DNA from: Mycolicibacterium crocinum
GTDB lineage: Bacteria > Actinomycetota > Actinomycetes > Mycobacteriales > Mycobacteriaceae
DNA length: 64,000 nt
Direction of reading: 5' to 3'
NCBI RefSeq assembly: GCF_022370635.2
Contig: NZ_CP092362.2
Coordinates: 4,774,001-4,838,000 of the forward strand
Part shown: positions 24,927-34,952 of the stretch, in pieces
Layout: each line of letters opens with the position of its first letter
Position numbering within the stretch: the first letter of the stretch is position 1
The notes under the pieces: model-generated
Database searches by the model: none
What the model was told of the DNA's origin: nothing
The model's input: only the letters and a program-made list of their open reading frames with translations
Position numbers and translations under genes: made by a program

Positions 24927-27900
24927 GGTGGGCACCAGCCCACCTGAACCAGCTGTGCACCCGCCCGGCTTACGAACAGGCCGCGTCCCGGCGGCTGTAC
25001 AGCCGCGCGATACGGGCCGGACAGTGGGCCCTCGTCCGGGCTGCCGCTCATCAGCAGCACGCTGCTGCCGCTGTCCCGCAGGTGCGCGAGCAGGGGTTCG
25101 AACATCGCCCGGGCCGATCCGGCGCAGCGCCGCGCGACGATCATGTGCAACCCGATGTCCGCGGCATGCGGCAGCAGGGCAAGCAGCGGACTCAACGCGT
25201 CCGGTGAGGTCGCGGCGACGACGTCGTAATCGTCGACCACGACGAAGATGTCGGGTCCGTGCCACCATGATCTATCCCTGAGCTGGGCGATCGGGGTGTC
25301 GGCGGTGGGAAGCCTGTCCTGTAGCACGGAAACCAGGTCGGGCAGCCGGTCGACGAGTCCGCGTTGGGAGAACGCGTAGTCGAGCAGATGGGGTGAATCG
25401 GCGATGTCGAGCAGGTCACGTCGGTAGTCGACGACGAACAACTGTGCGGGCCGGCCCAACGCGACGCGCACGATCTCCGCGCACAGTGTCCGTAGTGTGG
25501 CGCTCTTGCCGCATTCGCGATCGCCGAGAATCAACAGGTGCGCCTGCCGACCGAAATCGACTGCCACCGGGCAGAAGTCGTCTTCACCCACGCCGAGAAG
25601 GATGCGGTCGGGGTCGGCACGGGCCAGCTCGATCACCTCGCCGTGTTCGACGAGCACCGGCAGCAATCGGACCGCCGGCGCCCGCCATGGCCCATCGCAG
25701 TCAACCTCGACACCGTCCGGCGTGGCGATGAGGAAGTGGTTGCCTTCGCGGGTGATGCCCCGCCCGGGCACACCGACGGGAACCAGCGCCGCCTGCTTGC
25801 GATCCATTTCGGAGTCGATCGGATCACCGAGCCGGAGTTCGACTCTGGTCCCGACCTGATCCTTGAGGGCCGGTCGGATATCGGCCCAGCGACCGGCGGT
25901 GACGATCAGGTGCACTCCGAAGGACAGACCGCGAGTGACGATGCCCGTGATCACTGGCTCGAGATCCGGATACTCCTCGCGCAGCGTCGCCCAACCGTCT
26001 ACCACAAGAAAGACGTCGCCGTACTGATCGACGCTGACAAGGGATTCGCGAGCGGACAGGATCGCGCCGACGTGACTGACAGTCCGGCGGACCAGTTCGG
26101 GTTCGCGCCGTCCGGCCACCGATCCCACATGGGTTAACCGTCGGAGCTCTGCGAGTGCTCCGCCGCCGAAGTCGATGCAGTAGAACTGGATCCGGCGTGG
26201 CTCGTTGCGTACAACGAGCGCAGTGATGAGCGTGCGCACCGTGGTCGACTTGCCGCTTTGTGGGGCACCGACCACCGCGACGTTGCCGAGGGCGCCCGCC
26301 AGGTCCAACCCCATCGGTGCCTGTCGCTGCGCGAACGGCAGATCGATCACGCCGATCGTCGCCGCGAGGTCACCGCCCGAATGGGGTTCCAGGTCGGCAA
26401 GTTTCGGAGACCTGGTCAGGGGCGGCAGCCACATTCGATGCGCCGGGTTGCCGAGGCCGGTGAACCGCTCGACAATCGCTTCCAGTGCGGTCTGCTGTGG
26501 CCCGGCAGGCTCGTCAGTCTCCGGCCCCGCGGGCTCGGCTGTGAACAGCCGCACGGTCGCCGCCACCGGTGCGGTCTTGACGGGCCGCGGCGCCGGGCCA
26601 CCGAGATACATCGCCTGGAATCGCACCAGCCGCCCGTCGCCGGTGCGCAACACGGCGGCGCCCGGTGCGGCGGGAAGCTCGGCGGCATCCGCGACACCGA
26701 GCACCGCCCGGGACTCCGCCGCCGTCGCGGTCTTCAGGCAGATGCGGTACGAGAGGTGAGATTCCAGCCCGCGCAGCCGTCCCTCGTCGAGCCGCTGACT
26801 GGCCAGCAGTAGATGCACGCCCAGCGAGCGCCCGACCCGTCCGATCATCGTGAACAGCTCGGCGAAGTCCGGCTGCTGAGCCAGCAGCTCGGCGAATTCG
26901 TCGACGATCACGAACAGTGCGGGTAGTGGCGGCAGGCTCGGATCGACGGCCCGCTGTCGTTGATAGGCGGCACGGTTGACCGCGTTGCCGGCTCGGCGCA
27001 GGAGCTGTTGACGGCGGTGGATCTCACCGCCGAGCGCGTCCTTGGCTCGCGCGACCATCGGTGCCGCGTCCGCGAGGTTGGTGATGACGGCCGAGACGTG
27101 GTGCAGGCGCTCCAGGCCCAGAAATGTCGCACCACCCTTGAAATCGATGAGGACGAGGTTGAGGTCATCGGGCGAGTGACGGACGATCATGCCGGCCGCG
27201 ATGGTGCGCAACAATTCGGACTTACCCGAGCCGGTCGCACCGACACACAATCCGTGCGGGCCGTGGCCGCCGTCGGCCGCTTCTTTGATGTCGAGGAACA
27301 CCGGTTCGCCCGCCGTCGAGGTACCGAGCGGGACCCGTAACCGCATCGATGCGGGAAGCGGCCGCCACATCGGTTCGAAGGTCAGGTAATTCGCGTCGGG
27401 TTCGGAGTTACTAGCCCCATATCGCGCCAGTCGGCGCGCACAGAGCCGCGCCTGCGCCGTCGTCATGGCGTCGGCGGTGCCGAATTCCTCGATGTCCTCG
27501 CCGCGTCGCACAGCGAGTACGCCGCCGTCGATCCGCAACCGCAGTGCGTCCGAGGCGCGGTTCACCTCCCCGATGGCGATGACCGTCGTGCCGGCACCGG
27601 CGTCTGCCCGGTGATCGACGCCGTCGACGATCACCACCCGATGCCTGCCCTGGTGGTCGGCACTGTTGTTGTGCGGCAGCCACTTCAACCAATCCCACTG
27701 CTTCCGGTGCTCGGCGGCGGCCACCGCGGAGATCGCCACCTGCCTCGGCTCGTGCAACACCGCAAGCTGGCAGAGCATTGCGCGCACCAGAGAACGTGCA
27801 CTCGTCGGTTCACCATCGACGACGAGTACACCTGTCCCGCGCAGCGCGACGGCGAAGGGCATGTCGTCGAGCGTGGTGTGGGTGCGGACGAAGCGCCGCA

Positions 27901-28441
27901 ACGCATCCGCGGTCACCGGGTCCAGCTCGTCGACCGGGTCGACGGGAGGGACCACGATTCGGCGCGCCAACCGCTGCCTGCCCACGCCGATGCGGACATC
28001 GCAGAAGTCCGAGTCCGCCTCGCCGCGCTCCCACATGCGTGGTCCACCAACCAGCGTCCAGAGGGCTGCCGGTGCCGGGTGCACCCGCAGCATCGCCGCG
28101 TGCTGGCCTCGTGCTGCTTCGTACACCTGACCGCTGAGCCGCTCGAGATGAGCCAGATAGCGCCTGCGGTCCCGATCCATACCGCCACCGGACCGTCGCG
28201 CGCCGGCATGCAGCGCCATGCCGATCACCGACACCAGCATCATGGCCGGCAGGACGATCGCGGTCGGACCCCGGGAGGCCATACCTGACCCCCACATCAA
28301 CGCACCGACGCCCGCCATCGCAGCGATGCCGAACAAGGGCATGAACCGCGACAGGCCTGTCGACGCCTCGGGCCTCGGGAGCGCGTCGACGACCAGATCG
28401 TCGGTCGGGAACTGCGGCACCAACCGGGCGGGCCGATTCAT
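24923..28441 (-). CDS. eccC4: ESX-4 FtsK/SpoIIIE-type ATPase EccC4
   Basis: A 1172-residue motor of the ESX-4 secretion machine. Two membrane helices near the N-terminus (about 35-80) are followed by three FtsK/SpoIIIE ATPase domains. Their Walker A motifs are GATGSGKS (about 401-408), GAPQSGKS (about 724-731) and GDRECGKS (about 972-979). The first domain also has the Walker B-like LVLIDFKGGATF. All three domains are in one chain, as in ESX-4, rather than split as in ESX-1. The ATG at 28441 was chosen over an in-frame TTG upstream. It is divergent from eccD4 (92-base gap). Confidence 0.96.
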   Translation of the reverse strand: MNRPARLVPQFPTDDLVVDALPRPEASTGLSRFMPLFGIAAMAGVGALMWGSGMASRGPTAIVLPAMMLVSVIGMALHAGARRSGGGMDRDRRRYLAHLERLSGQVYEAARGQHAAMLRVHPAPAALWTLVGGPRMWERGEADSDFCDVRIGVGRQRLARRIVVPPVDPVDELDPVTADALRRFVRTHTTLDDMPFAVALRGTGVLVVDGEPTSARSLVRAMLCQLAVLHEPRQVAISAVAAAEHRKQWDWLKWLPHNNSADHQGRHRVVIVDGVDHRADAGAGTTVIAIGEVNRASDALRLRIDGGVLAVRRGEDIEEFGTADAMTTAQARLCARRLARYGASNSEPDANYLTFEPMWRPLPASMRLRVPLGTSTAGEPVFLDIKEAADGGHGPHGLCVGATGSGKSELLRTIAAGMIVRHSPDDLNLVLIDFKGGATFLGLERLHHVSAVITNLADAAPMVARAKDALGGEIHRRQQLLRRAGNAVNRAAYQRQRAVDPSLPPLPALFVIVDEFAELLAQQPDFAELFTMIGRVGRSLGVHLLLASQRLDEGRLRGLESHLSYRICLKTATAAESRAVLGVADAAELPAAPGAAVLRTGDGRLVRFQAMYLGGPAPRPVKTAPVAATVRLFTAEPAGPETDEPAGPQQTALEAIVERFTGLGNPAHRMWLPPLTRSPKLADLEPHSGGDLAATIGVIDLPFAQRQAPMGLDLAGALGNVAVVGAPQSGKSTTVRTLITALVVRNEPRRIQFYCIDFGGGALAELRRLTHVGSVAGRREPELVRRTVSHVGAILSARESLVSVDQYGDVFLVVDGWATLREEYPDLEPVITGIVTRGLSFGVHLIVTAGRWADIRPALKDQVGTRVELRLGDPIDSEMDRKQAALVPVGVPGRGITREGNHFLIATPDGVEVDCDGPWRAPAVRLLPVLVEHGEVIELARADPDRILLGVGEDDFCPVAVDFGRQAHLLILGDRECGKSATLRTLCAEIVRVALGRPAQLFVVDYRRDLLDIADSPHLLDYAFSQRGLVDRLPDLVSVLQDRLPTADTPIAQLRDRSWWHGPDIFVVVDDYDVVAATSPDALSPLLALLPHAADIGLHMIVARRCAGSARAMFEPLLAHLRDSGSSVLLMSGSPDEGPLSGPYRAAVQPPGRGLFVSRAGAQLVQVGWCPP

Positions 28442-28533
28442 GCACGGACGGTAAACACCACCAACCGGGACCGGCAATTCACCTGTGGACAACGGAGTTC
28501 GGGAGCACCGCCGGATCGTTACTGTCCGCTGTC

Positions 28534-29859
28534 GTGGCTGCCATCGACGAGTCGTGCCGGGTGTCGATCCGTACCGCCGACCATGAGGCCGATGTCGTTC
28601 TGCCCACCCACATCCCGATCGGTGAGCTGATGCCCGCCGTGGTCGAACTGATCGGCACAGACCAGTCCAGTGGACGCGCTCCTCATCTCACCCGCGTGTG
28701 TGGGGAGCGGCTCGACCCGGCGGCCACGCTGGCCCAGTACGCGATCCCGGACGGCGAGCTGTTGATCCTCACGACGGATGTCCGGCCGGCGCCGATCGCC
28801 CGATTCGATTTCAGCGCCGTCGTCGAGGACGAGGTAGCAGCCATGCCGCCTGCAGCGTGGCGAATCACCCGGCGCGTCGGTGGGTGGTGCACGCTGGGGT
28901 GGGCGAGCACAGTGCTGCTGGTGTTGCTCGGGCGTCCGCTCCTGGATTCGGGCGCAAGTCGACATCCCGTGATCGGCGCGCTGACCTCGCTTCTGATGCT
29001 GGCGGGTGCGCTCGCCGCGCAGCGTGCGGAACCGACGCAGACAGGCGCGGTGAGCATGGGCGTGCTGGCCGCGGGGTTCGCAGGTGTGACGGCGGCACTG
29101 AGTACCCCGGGCCGACCCGGTGTGTCGGCGTTGATGCTGGCAATGGCCGCGATGGCGGTGACCGCGCTTCTCGCCTGGCGCCTACTGGACTGCGCTGCTT
29201 CGGTTTTCCTCCCCGTGGCCGCGACGACGATGGCGGCCACCGCGGCGACGATGGGTGCGGTGATCGGGTGGTGGTCCACCACTGCCGTGGGACCGATGCT
29301 CGTCGCGGCGTCGGTGGCCATACTGACGGTGTCGGCACGGCTGGCCGTCCGCAGCTCCGGGTTGACGACGACCGGCCCGACCGATGGTCACCTCAAAGCC
29401 CTGGCGCGCGCTGCTCATCACCGGCTGACCGTGATCGTGGTGGCGACCGCCTGGACGGCGGCTCTGGGCGCGGTTCTCACGGCAGCGACCGCGGACAACC
29501 CCGGCGCCGCGGCGGCCTTGATCGCCATCCTTGCGGGGCTGCTGCTCATCCGGGCGGTCCGGGACAGGGACCCGTACCGCGTTGCTGCTCACAGCTTTTC
29601 GTTCGGCATAGCAGTGACGGCGCTGGCCGTTCTGTGCTCGGTGGAAGCGCCGCAGTGCATACCGTGGCTGTGCGGTGCACTACTGACGATCGTCGCGGGC
29701 ACAGCGTGGCTCGCTCGGCGCGAGCCCGCCGGGTTCTCCCCGGCGATGCACCGCGCCGTCTCGACACTGGATCTGATTCTCGGCGCGGCGATCGTGCCCG
29801 CTTCCTGCGCGGCGACGGGAGCTTTCGCCGGCCTGGCTCAGATCGGGTTGCCCTGGTGA
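28534..29859 (+). CDS. eccD4: ESX-4 membrane channel component EccD4
   Basis: A 441-residue protein with a ubiquitin-like N-terminal domain (about 1-85, CRVSIRTADHEADVVLPTHI) and about eleven membrane helices, the plan of EccD, which lines the type VII membrane complex. The start is GTG at 28534. A TACTGT box (28520-28525) lies eight bases upstream, and there is no Shine-Dalgarno. The stop overlaps the mycP4 start (GTGA), so both are co-translated. Confidence 0.92.
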   Translation: MAAIDESCRVSIRTADHEADVVLPTHIPIGELMPAVVELIGTDQSSGRAPHLTRVCGERLDPAATLAQYAIPDGELLILTTDVRPAPIARFDFSAVVEDEVAAMPPAAWRITRRVGGWCTLGWASTVLLVLLGRPLLDSGASRHPVIGALTSLLMLAGALAAQRAEPTQTGAVSMGVLAAGFAGVTAALSTPGRPGVSALMLAMAAMAVTALLAWRLLDCAASVFLPVAATTMAATAATMGAVIGWWSTTAVGPMLVAASVAILTVSARLAVRSSGLTTTGPTDGHLKALARAAHHRLTVIVVATAWTAALGAVLTAATADNPGAAAALIAILAGLLLIRAVRDRDPYRVAAHSFSFGIAVTALAVLCSVEAPQCIPWLCGALLTIVAGTAWLARREPAGFSPAMHRAVSTLDLILGAAIVPASCAATGAFAGLAQIGLPW

Positions 29860-31166
29860 AGCTCGCCGCTCAGATCGCGACGGTATCCGCGGCGACATTC
29901 CTGGTCGCCGCGCACTGCGCACCACCGGCCTTCGCGGTCGGCCCGCCCCCGGTCGACAGTTCCCTGCTACCACCACCGGTGCCGCCTGCCCCACCCCAGC
30001 CGACCGAACAACGTCAGGCGTGCGCGCTGCCACCGCCCATCGCAGGAGCCGCCGTCTCGGCAACGCAGCTGGCACCGTACGACCTGGCGGCGCTGTGGCG
30101 GTTGACCCGTGGTGCCGGTCAGCGGATCGCGGTGATCGACACCGGGATCGCCGCCCATCGCCGGCTGTCCGGTCTCGTCGCCGGTGGCGATTACGTCTCG
30201 AACGGCGACGGCCGGCAAGACTGCGACGGCCACGGAACCGTGGTCGCGGGCATCATCGCCGCGGCGCCCGACCAGACCGATGCGACCACATTCACCGGGA
30301 TCGCCCCGGAAGCGACACTGATCGCAATTCGACAGTCCAGCAACAAGTTCGGCTCACTGGCTGATCCGTCCGAGCGCGGCGTCGGCGACGTCAAGACTCT
30401 CGCCATGGCGGTGCGCACCGCCGCCGACATGGGCGCATCGGTGATCAACATCTCGTCGGTGGCCTGTGCCGAAACAACCTTGGATGACCGCGCACTCGGT
30501 GCGGCATTGTCGTATGCGGTCGATGTCAAGGATTCGGTCGTGGTCGTCGCCGCGGGCAACGTCGGCGGCGACGGGCAGTGTCCGGGACAGAACACCACCG
30601 CACAGCCCACCGTGATCGCAAGTCCCGCCTGGTATGACGACTACGTCCTGACCGTCGCCTCGATGACCGCACACGGCGAACCGTCGGAGTTCAGCCTCCA
30701 CGGGCCGTGGGTCGACGTCGCCGCATGTGGCGAGAAAGTCGTCTCCTTGGATCCCGACGGTGACGGCGTGATCAACGCGATGCCCACGCCATCGGGGCCG
30801 TCGCCGATGTCGGGAACGAGCTACGCCGCACCGGTGGTCACCGGCATGGTTGCGCTGGTGCGCTCACGCTTTCCCCGGCTCTCGGCCCGACAGGTGATGG
30901 CCCGCATCGAGACCACCGCGCACCACCCCGCCGAGGGATGGAATGCCATCGTCGGCAACGGCGTCGTCGACCCGGTGGCCGCACTGACCGACCAGACCGC
31001 GGCATCCGCTCAATCCGCCCCGCGGCCGGCCGCACCGCCAGCACCGGGCCGTTCCGAGGGGAACCATCCCGACGCGGTGGTGGGAACCGCTGTGGCACTG
31101 TGCCTGTCCGGTCTGTTGGCAACCGCGCGACTACGGCGTCGTCGTGAGGACGTCGCGGCCGACTAG
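29856..31166 (+). CDS. mycP4: ESX-4 subtilisin-like serine protease mycosin-4
   Basis: A 436-residue membrane-anchored subtilase needed by type VII systems for complex stability. A signal peptide (cleavage near residue 27) precedes a proline-rich stretch. The triad is Asp95 (AVIDTG), His126 (DGHGTVVAG) and Ser322 (GTSYAAP). A C-terminal membrane helix (VVGTAVALCLSGLLATA) ends in an Arg-rich cytosolic tail. Start GTG overlaps the eccD4 stop. Its last 36 bases overlap the 3-prime end of eccB4 on the other strand. Confidence 0.94.
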   Translation: MKLAAQIATVSAATFLVAAHCAPPAFAVGPPPVDSSLLPPPVPPAPPQPTEQRQACALPPPIAGAAVSATQLAPYDLAALWRLTRGAGQRIAVIDTGIAAHRRLSGLVAGGDYVSNGDGRQDCDGHGTVVAGIIAAAPDQTDATTFTGIAPEATLIAIRQSSNKFGSLADPSERGVGDVKTLAMAVRTAADMGASVINISSVACAETTLDDRALGAALSYAVDVKDSVVVVAAGNVGGDGQCPGQNTTAQPTVIASPAWYDDYVLTVASMTAHGEPSEFSLHGPWVDVAACGEKVVSLDPDGDGVINAMPTPSGPSPMSGTSYAAPVVTGMVALVRSRFPRLSARQVMARIETTAHHPAEGWNAIVGNGVVDPVAALTDQTAASAQSAPRPAAPPAPGRSEGNHPDAVVGTAVALCLSGLLATARLRRRREDVAAD

Positions 31167-32477
31167 GGCAGCGTCGCGAACCAACTGGGGTCCGGCGGGT
31201 AACGCGCCGATGATCGACCACGGCGCTTCAACCGGCCTGCCGCTCAGACCGAGCGCCGTCACCGACGAAACACCAACGGGGAAGCGAACTCCCGCGCCTG
31301 TGATGAGGTAGCGCCCCATCGTCGACACGTCCACAACGTCCAGGTTGGTCCCCGGTGGGATCCGCACCGTGTCGACGGCCGGCCCGTCACCGTCCGCACC
31401 GGCCAGCGTCACCATGCCGGGACGGTCGGGCAGGCGCGGCCCGACGGTGACACCACTGCGACCGGCGCTCCAGGTCGCGCAGAGATTGTCACTGCTGTCG
31501 AGAAGTGTCGGCGGCTGATCCGGGTAGGTGCCTACCGGGAGGGTGTCGACAAGGGGGTTGTGGGTGATGAGTTCCGCTGGCACATCCACAATCTCGGGTC
31601 GGGCGGTCGGGTCGTTGAACCGGATCAGTTCGGCGGCCAGTCGGCCGATGCGCTGCAGCCCGCCCCGCAACGCGACGTAGTACTCGACAGAGGCCGTTCG
31701 GGTGACCCGCATGACCGCACCGATCGCAGCACCGCTGATCCCCGACGGTTGCCCGCTCCCCTCGATGCGCGGTGCACCGATGGCCGGCACTTCGGGAATC
31801 GCATTGAGGACCGTCGTCGACACCGTGCGCACTGCCACTTCCTCGATACGCAACACGCGTGCCGTGGCGGGGTCACCGGGGTCGAGCATGGCCCGCTTGC
31901 CGTCGTAGAGCAGGTACACCGATCCATCACCACCGGCCGCGGTGACGACGACGGCGGTGTGGGGGTCAAGATCCGGTGGGACCGAGTCGTCGCCGACCGC
32001 GACAGTGGTGGTTCCCTCGGCATCGTCACAGACCGCCCATCGCAGATCGCGCGGCGCCATCACCTGCCCCGGAGCCGGCGGCGCACCGGGAATGCCCAGC
32101 ATGGGCCCCCTGTCCGTGTCGCGCAGCGCGGCCTCGTCGACGAGGTGCGGTGTGGCCGGCGACCCCAGGATCAAGCGGGCCGACGTCAGGTTGACCACTG
32201 GGCGGAGCCGGTCGTCGACGCGGACGAACAGGGCACCGGTCTGTCGCGACATCACCACGGCGGCGTCGGCGGGGATCCGGTGTCCGGCCGATCCGAGGAC
32301 CGCGTCGAGGATCAGCGCGGCGCCCGCCACCCCGCACCCGACTGCCAGTGAGAATTTCTGCCACCGAAGAGGATCCTGGCGTAGCGGCATCGACCGCCCG
32401 AGGACCGCATACTCCATCCGGCGCAGGGTGAAGCGCCGCGCACTCCGCTGAGCGCGAAGCGACGGACCACCAGCCAT
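31131..32477 (-). CDS. eccB4: ESX-4 membrane complex component EccB4
   Basis: A 448-residue protein with one membrane helix (about 42-62, FSLAVGCGVAGAALILDAVL). The large periplasmic domain is of the EccB repeat fold, and the N-terminal cytosolic segment RRFTLRRMEYAVLGRSMPLR is typical of EccB. The ATG at 32477 has TAGCGT seven bases upstream on its strand, which fits a leaderless start. Convergent with mycP4, sharing 36 coding bases. It completes the ESX-4 core of EccB, EccC, EccD and MycP; no EccE is present, as usual for ESX-4. Confidence 0.93.
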   Translation of the reverse strand: MAGGPSLRAQRSARRFTLRRMEYAVLGRSMPLRQDPLRWQKFSLAVGCGVAGAALILDAVLGSAGHRIPADAAVVMSRQTGALFVRVDDRLRPVVNLTSARLILGSPATPHLVDEAALRDTDRGPMLGIPGAPPAPGQVMAPRDLRWAVCDDAEGTTTVAVGDDSVPPDLDPHTAVVVTAAGGDGSVYLLYDGKRAMLDPGDPATARVLRIEEVAVRTVSTTVLNAIPEVPAIGAPRIEGSGQPSGISGAAIGAVMRVTRTASVEYYVALRGGLQRIGRLAAELIRFNDPTARPEIVDVPAELITHNPLVDTLPVGTYPDQPPTLLDSSDNLCATWSAGRSGVTVGPRLPDRPGMVTLAGADGDGPAVDTVRIPPGTNLDVVDVSTMGRYLITGAGVRFPVGVSSVTALGLSGRPVEAPWSIIGALPAGPQLVRDAALVGRDVLTTTP

Positions 32478-32513
32478 CGGAGTGACGCTAGAACAGTTGG
32501 CTACCGGGCGAAT

Positions 32514-33089
32514 TCACTCATCAACAGCCCCCTCTTTCGAGCGGCGCTCCCGGTACGCGGCGACGTGCTGCCGGTTACCGCAGTTTCCGGTGTCGCAGAA
32601 CCTCCGAGACCGGTTGCGGGACAGGTCGATCAGCACCGCCTCGCAGTCCGGGGCCGCGCAGATCTTCAGCCGGCGCAGCTCCCCGGCGCGCACCAGGTCG
32701 GCCAGTGACATCGCCATCTCCGCACCCATCCGCTGGGCCAGCGGATCGTGGATCGAGGCCAGGTGCAGGTGCCACTCCGGCATCTCGGCGTGCCGCGTCA
32801 GCCACGGCGACGCGCGGGTGTCCGACAGCAGCGCGTTGATCTGCCCGACGGCCCGCTCCTCGTCACCGGCGGCCGCCCAGATCCGGCCCAGCCGGCCGCG
32901 CAGCGTGTGCACCGCCGAGACCTCGGCGTCGTCGCGGTCGCGCCGGCCGGTCCAGCCCCAGCTGTTCAGGTACTCGTCCAGCTCGGGCTGGTCGGCCAGC
33001 TGCTCGCCGTCGACGCGGTCGCTGTTGATCAGCGCACAGGCCGCACGCAGTGTGAGCTCCGTGTCATGGGTGAAAAGCATTTGACTCAT
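32514..33089 (-). CDS. CGNR zinc-finger (ABATE-domain) transcriptional regulator
   Basis: A 191-residue regulator. The N-terminal ABATE-type helical domain (about 1-130) is followed by a C-terminal zinc finger, CAAPDCEAVLIDLSRNRSRR then FCDTGNCGNRQHV, containing the family-defining CGNR. The ATG at 33089 has GGAGGAA three bases upstream. It is divergent from an EamA transporter with a 65-base gap, the usual layout for this family, and probably controls that transporter. The effector is unknown. Confidence 0.87.
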   Translation of the reverse strand: MSQMLFTHDTELTLRAACALINSDRVDGEQLADQPELDEYLNSWGWTGRRDRDDAEVSAVHTLRGRLGRIWAAAGDEERAVGQINALLSDTRASPWLTRHAEMPEWHLHLASIHDPLAQRMGAEMAMSLADLVRAGELRRLKICAAPDCEAVLIDLSRNRSRRFCDTGNCGNRQHVAAYRERRSKEGAVDE

Positions 33090-33154
33090 GACTTCCTCCG
33101 GACGTAGTGTCATGACCAACAATCATTTTACTCATTACATCCGGGGAGTACCTC
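33090..33154. promoter_or_regulatory. Divergent promoter of the CGNR regulator and EamA exporter
   Basis: The 65-base gap is AT-richer than its surroundings and holds tandem imperfect copies of AATGA (on the minus strand AATGAGTA and AATGATTG) and a TCATGA palindrome at 33110-33115. These are candidate binding sites for the regulator. Confidence 0.4.
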
Positions 33155-34156
33155 ATGTCGACGCTGGTCCGCGGCCAGAACCACTTCCGGCTCGGGCTGA
33201 TGTTCGCCATCGGATCGGCGTTCACGTTCGGCATGTCCGGCCCCTTCGCCAAGTCGCTGATGGGTGCCGGCTGGTCCCCGACTGCCGCCGTCACCGCCCG
33301 CCTGGCCGGCGGCGCGCTGGTCATGGCTATCTTCGCCACCGTCGTCAAGCCCGGCTGGATCCGCGAGGCCCGCGCCCACGCCCGTACCGTGGTGGCCTAC
33401 GGCCTCGTCCCGATCGCCGGTGCCCAGCTCTGCTACTACAACGCCGTCTCGCATCTGTCGGTCGGCGTGGCGCTACTGCTCGAATACACCGCACCCATCC
33501 TCGTCGTGGGCTGGATCTGGGGCACCACCCGGCGCCGCCCGCGCACCATGACGCTGGCCGGGGTGGCGCTGGCTATCGCGGGAATCATGTTGGTGCTCAA
33601 CGTCTTCGAGGGCGCCCACATCAACACCGCCGGTGTGCTGTGGGGGCTGGGTGCGGCGATCTGCGCCGCCTGCTACTTCATGATGTCCGACGAGGTCAGC
33701 GCCGACGGCAGCGGACTGAACTCGATCACCCTGGCCGCCGGCGGGCTGGTGGTCGGCGCGATCGCCGTCGCCCTGCTGGGTTTGACCGGCGTGATGCCGC
33801 TGACGTTCACCGCCAACAACGCCGACGTCGCCGGCTTCACCGTGCCGTGGTGGGTTCCGGTGGTGATGCTGGCCGTGGTGGCCACCGCGATCGCCTACAC
33901 GCTCGGGATCAGCGGGGTGGCCCGGTTGCGGCCGAGTTTCGCCTCCCTGGTCGGCCTGGGCGAGGTGCTGTTCGCCGTACTGACGGCGTGGGTGCTGCTC
34001 GGCGAAGCTGTCACCGGGGTGCAGGCCGTCGGTGGCGTGGTGGTGCTGCTCGGTCTGGCGCTGGCTAGACAAGGTGACCGCAGCGCCGAGGTGACCGCAG
34101 CGACGTGGCCCGACGCCGGACCGATCGAGGAAGTGGCCTCAGGCGCTCCCGCGTAA
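33155..34156 (+). CDS. EamA/RhaT-family (drug/metabolite transporter) exporter
   Basis: A 333-residue membrane protein with ten predicted helices in two EamA repeats. The second repeat is marked by SFASLVGLGEVLFAVLTAWV followed by LLGEAVTGVQAVGG, a classical EamA motif. The family exports metabolites such as amino acids or moves nucleotide-like compounds; the substrate is unknown. GGGGAG lies six bases before the ATG. Its divergence from a CGNR regulator gene suggests inducible expression. Confidence 0.88.
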   Translation: MSTLVRGQNHFRLGLMFAIGSAFTFGMSGPFAKSLMGAGWSPTAAVTARLAGGALVMAIFATVVKPGWIREARAHARTVVAYGLVPIAGAQLCYYNAVSHLSVGVALLLEYTAPILVVGWIWGTTRRRPRTMTLAGVALAIAGIMLVLNVFEGAHINTAGVLWGLGAAICAACYFMMSDEVSADGSGLNSITLAAGGLVVGAIAVALLGLTGVMPLTFTANNADVAGFTVPWWVPVVMLAVVATAIAYTLGISGVARLRPSFASLVGLGEVLFAVLTAWVLLGEAVTGVQAVGGVVVLLGLALARQGDRSAEVTAATWPDAGPIEEVASGAPA

Positions 34157-34217
34157 CCTGCGGCACGCCGAGCAAACGTCGGGAATGAATCAGGGCTCTC
34201 ATCTGTAACATCTAGTT

Positions 34218-34874
34218 GTGCTACCTACCGCCGCGTCAAAGCGCCTCCTGCTGGCCGCCACGGCCGCCATCCTGACCGCCATGTTCGCGCTGGTCAGCCC
34301 CGCTACGCTGCCGGCTGCGGGAGCTGCATGCAACGACGTGCAGGTGGTGTTCGCCCGCGGCACGGACGAGCCGCCCGGCATCGGCCGGGTCGGGCAGGCG
34401 TTCGTCAACTCCCTGCGCGGCAAGATCGGCAACCGCTCGATGGGCGTCTACGCCGTCAACTACCCTGCCAGCTACGACTTCCTGGCCGCCGCCGACGGCG
34501 CCAACGACGCCAGCGCGTTCATTCAGGGCGTGGTCAACGACTGCCCCAATACCCGCCTGGTACTCGGCGGATATTCGCAGGGCGCGGCGATCATCGACAT
34601 CATCACCGCAGTCCCCTTCCCGGCAATCGGCTTCAACAACCCGCTGCCGCCCAACGTGCCGGACCACGTCGCTGCACTGGCGGTCTTCGGCAACCCCACC
34701 GCCAAGGTTGGCCTTCCGCTGACCAGCAGCGCCGTCTACGGCAGCCGGGCCATCGACCTCTGCAATGGCGGGGACCCGGTGTGCACCAGTGGCGACGACG
34801 TCCAAGCCCACCGCATCTACAACAGCGACGGGTCTGCAACGCGAGCCGCGACATTCGTCGCCGGGCTGCTGTAG
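34218..34874 (+). CDS. Secreted cutinase-like serine esterase (first of four)
   Basis: A 218-residue cutinase-family protein, a lipid esterase exported by a signal peptide (cleavage near Ala36). The catalytic Ser120 is in GGYSQGAA, with Asp186 (NGGDPVC) and His198 (QAHRIY) completing the triad. Cys38/Cys109 and Cys182/Cys189 fit the family disulfides. The GTG start at 34218 is preceded by TAACAT (34206-34211) at six bases, a leaderless pattern. M. tuberculosis has two cutinases at this place beside ESX-4; here there are four in a row. Confidence 0.92.
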   Translation: MLPTAASKRLLLAATAAILTAMFALVSPATLPAAGAACNDVQVVFARGTDEPPGIGRVGQAFVNSLRGKIGNRSMGVYAVNYPASYDFLAAADGANDASAFIQGVVNDCPNTRLVLGGYSQGAAIIDIITAVPFPAIGFNNPLPPNVPDHVAALAVFGNPTAKVGLPLTSSAVYGSRAIDLCNGGDPVCTSGDDVQAHRIYNSDGSATRAATFVAGLL

Positions 34875-34952
34875 GCAGCGAAGAAGTTTGGGGCTGTCGG
34901 CTCGGTGTGTGAGTATTAGCCGACTGCTCGCGACCAAGGGGGTCACCTCAGC

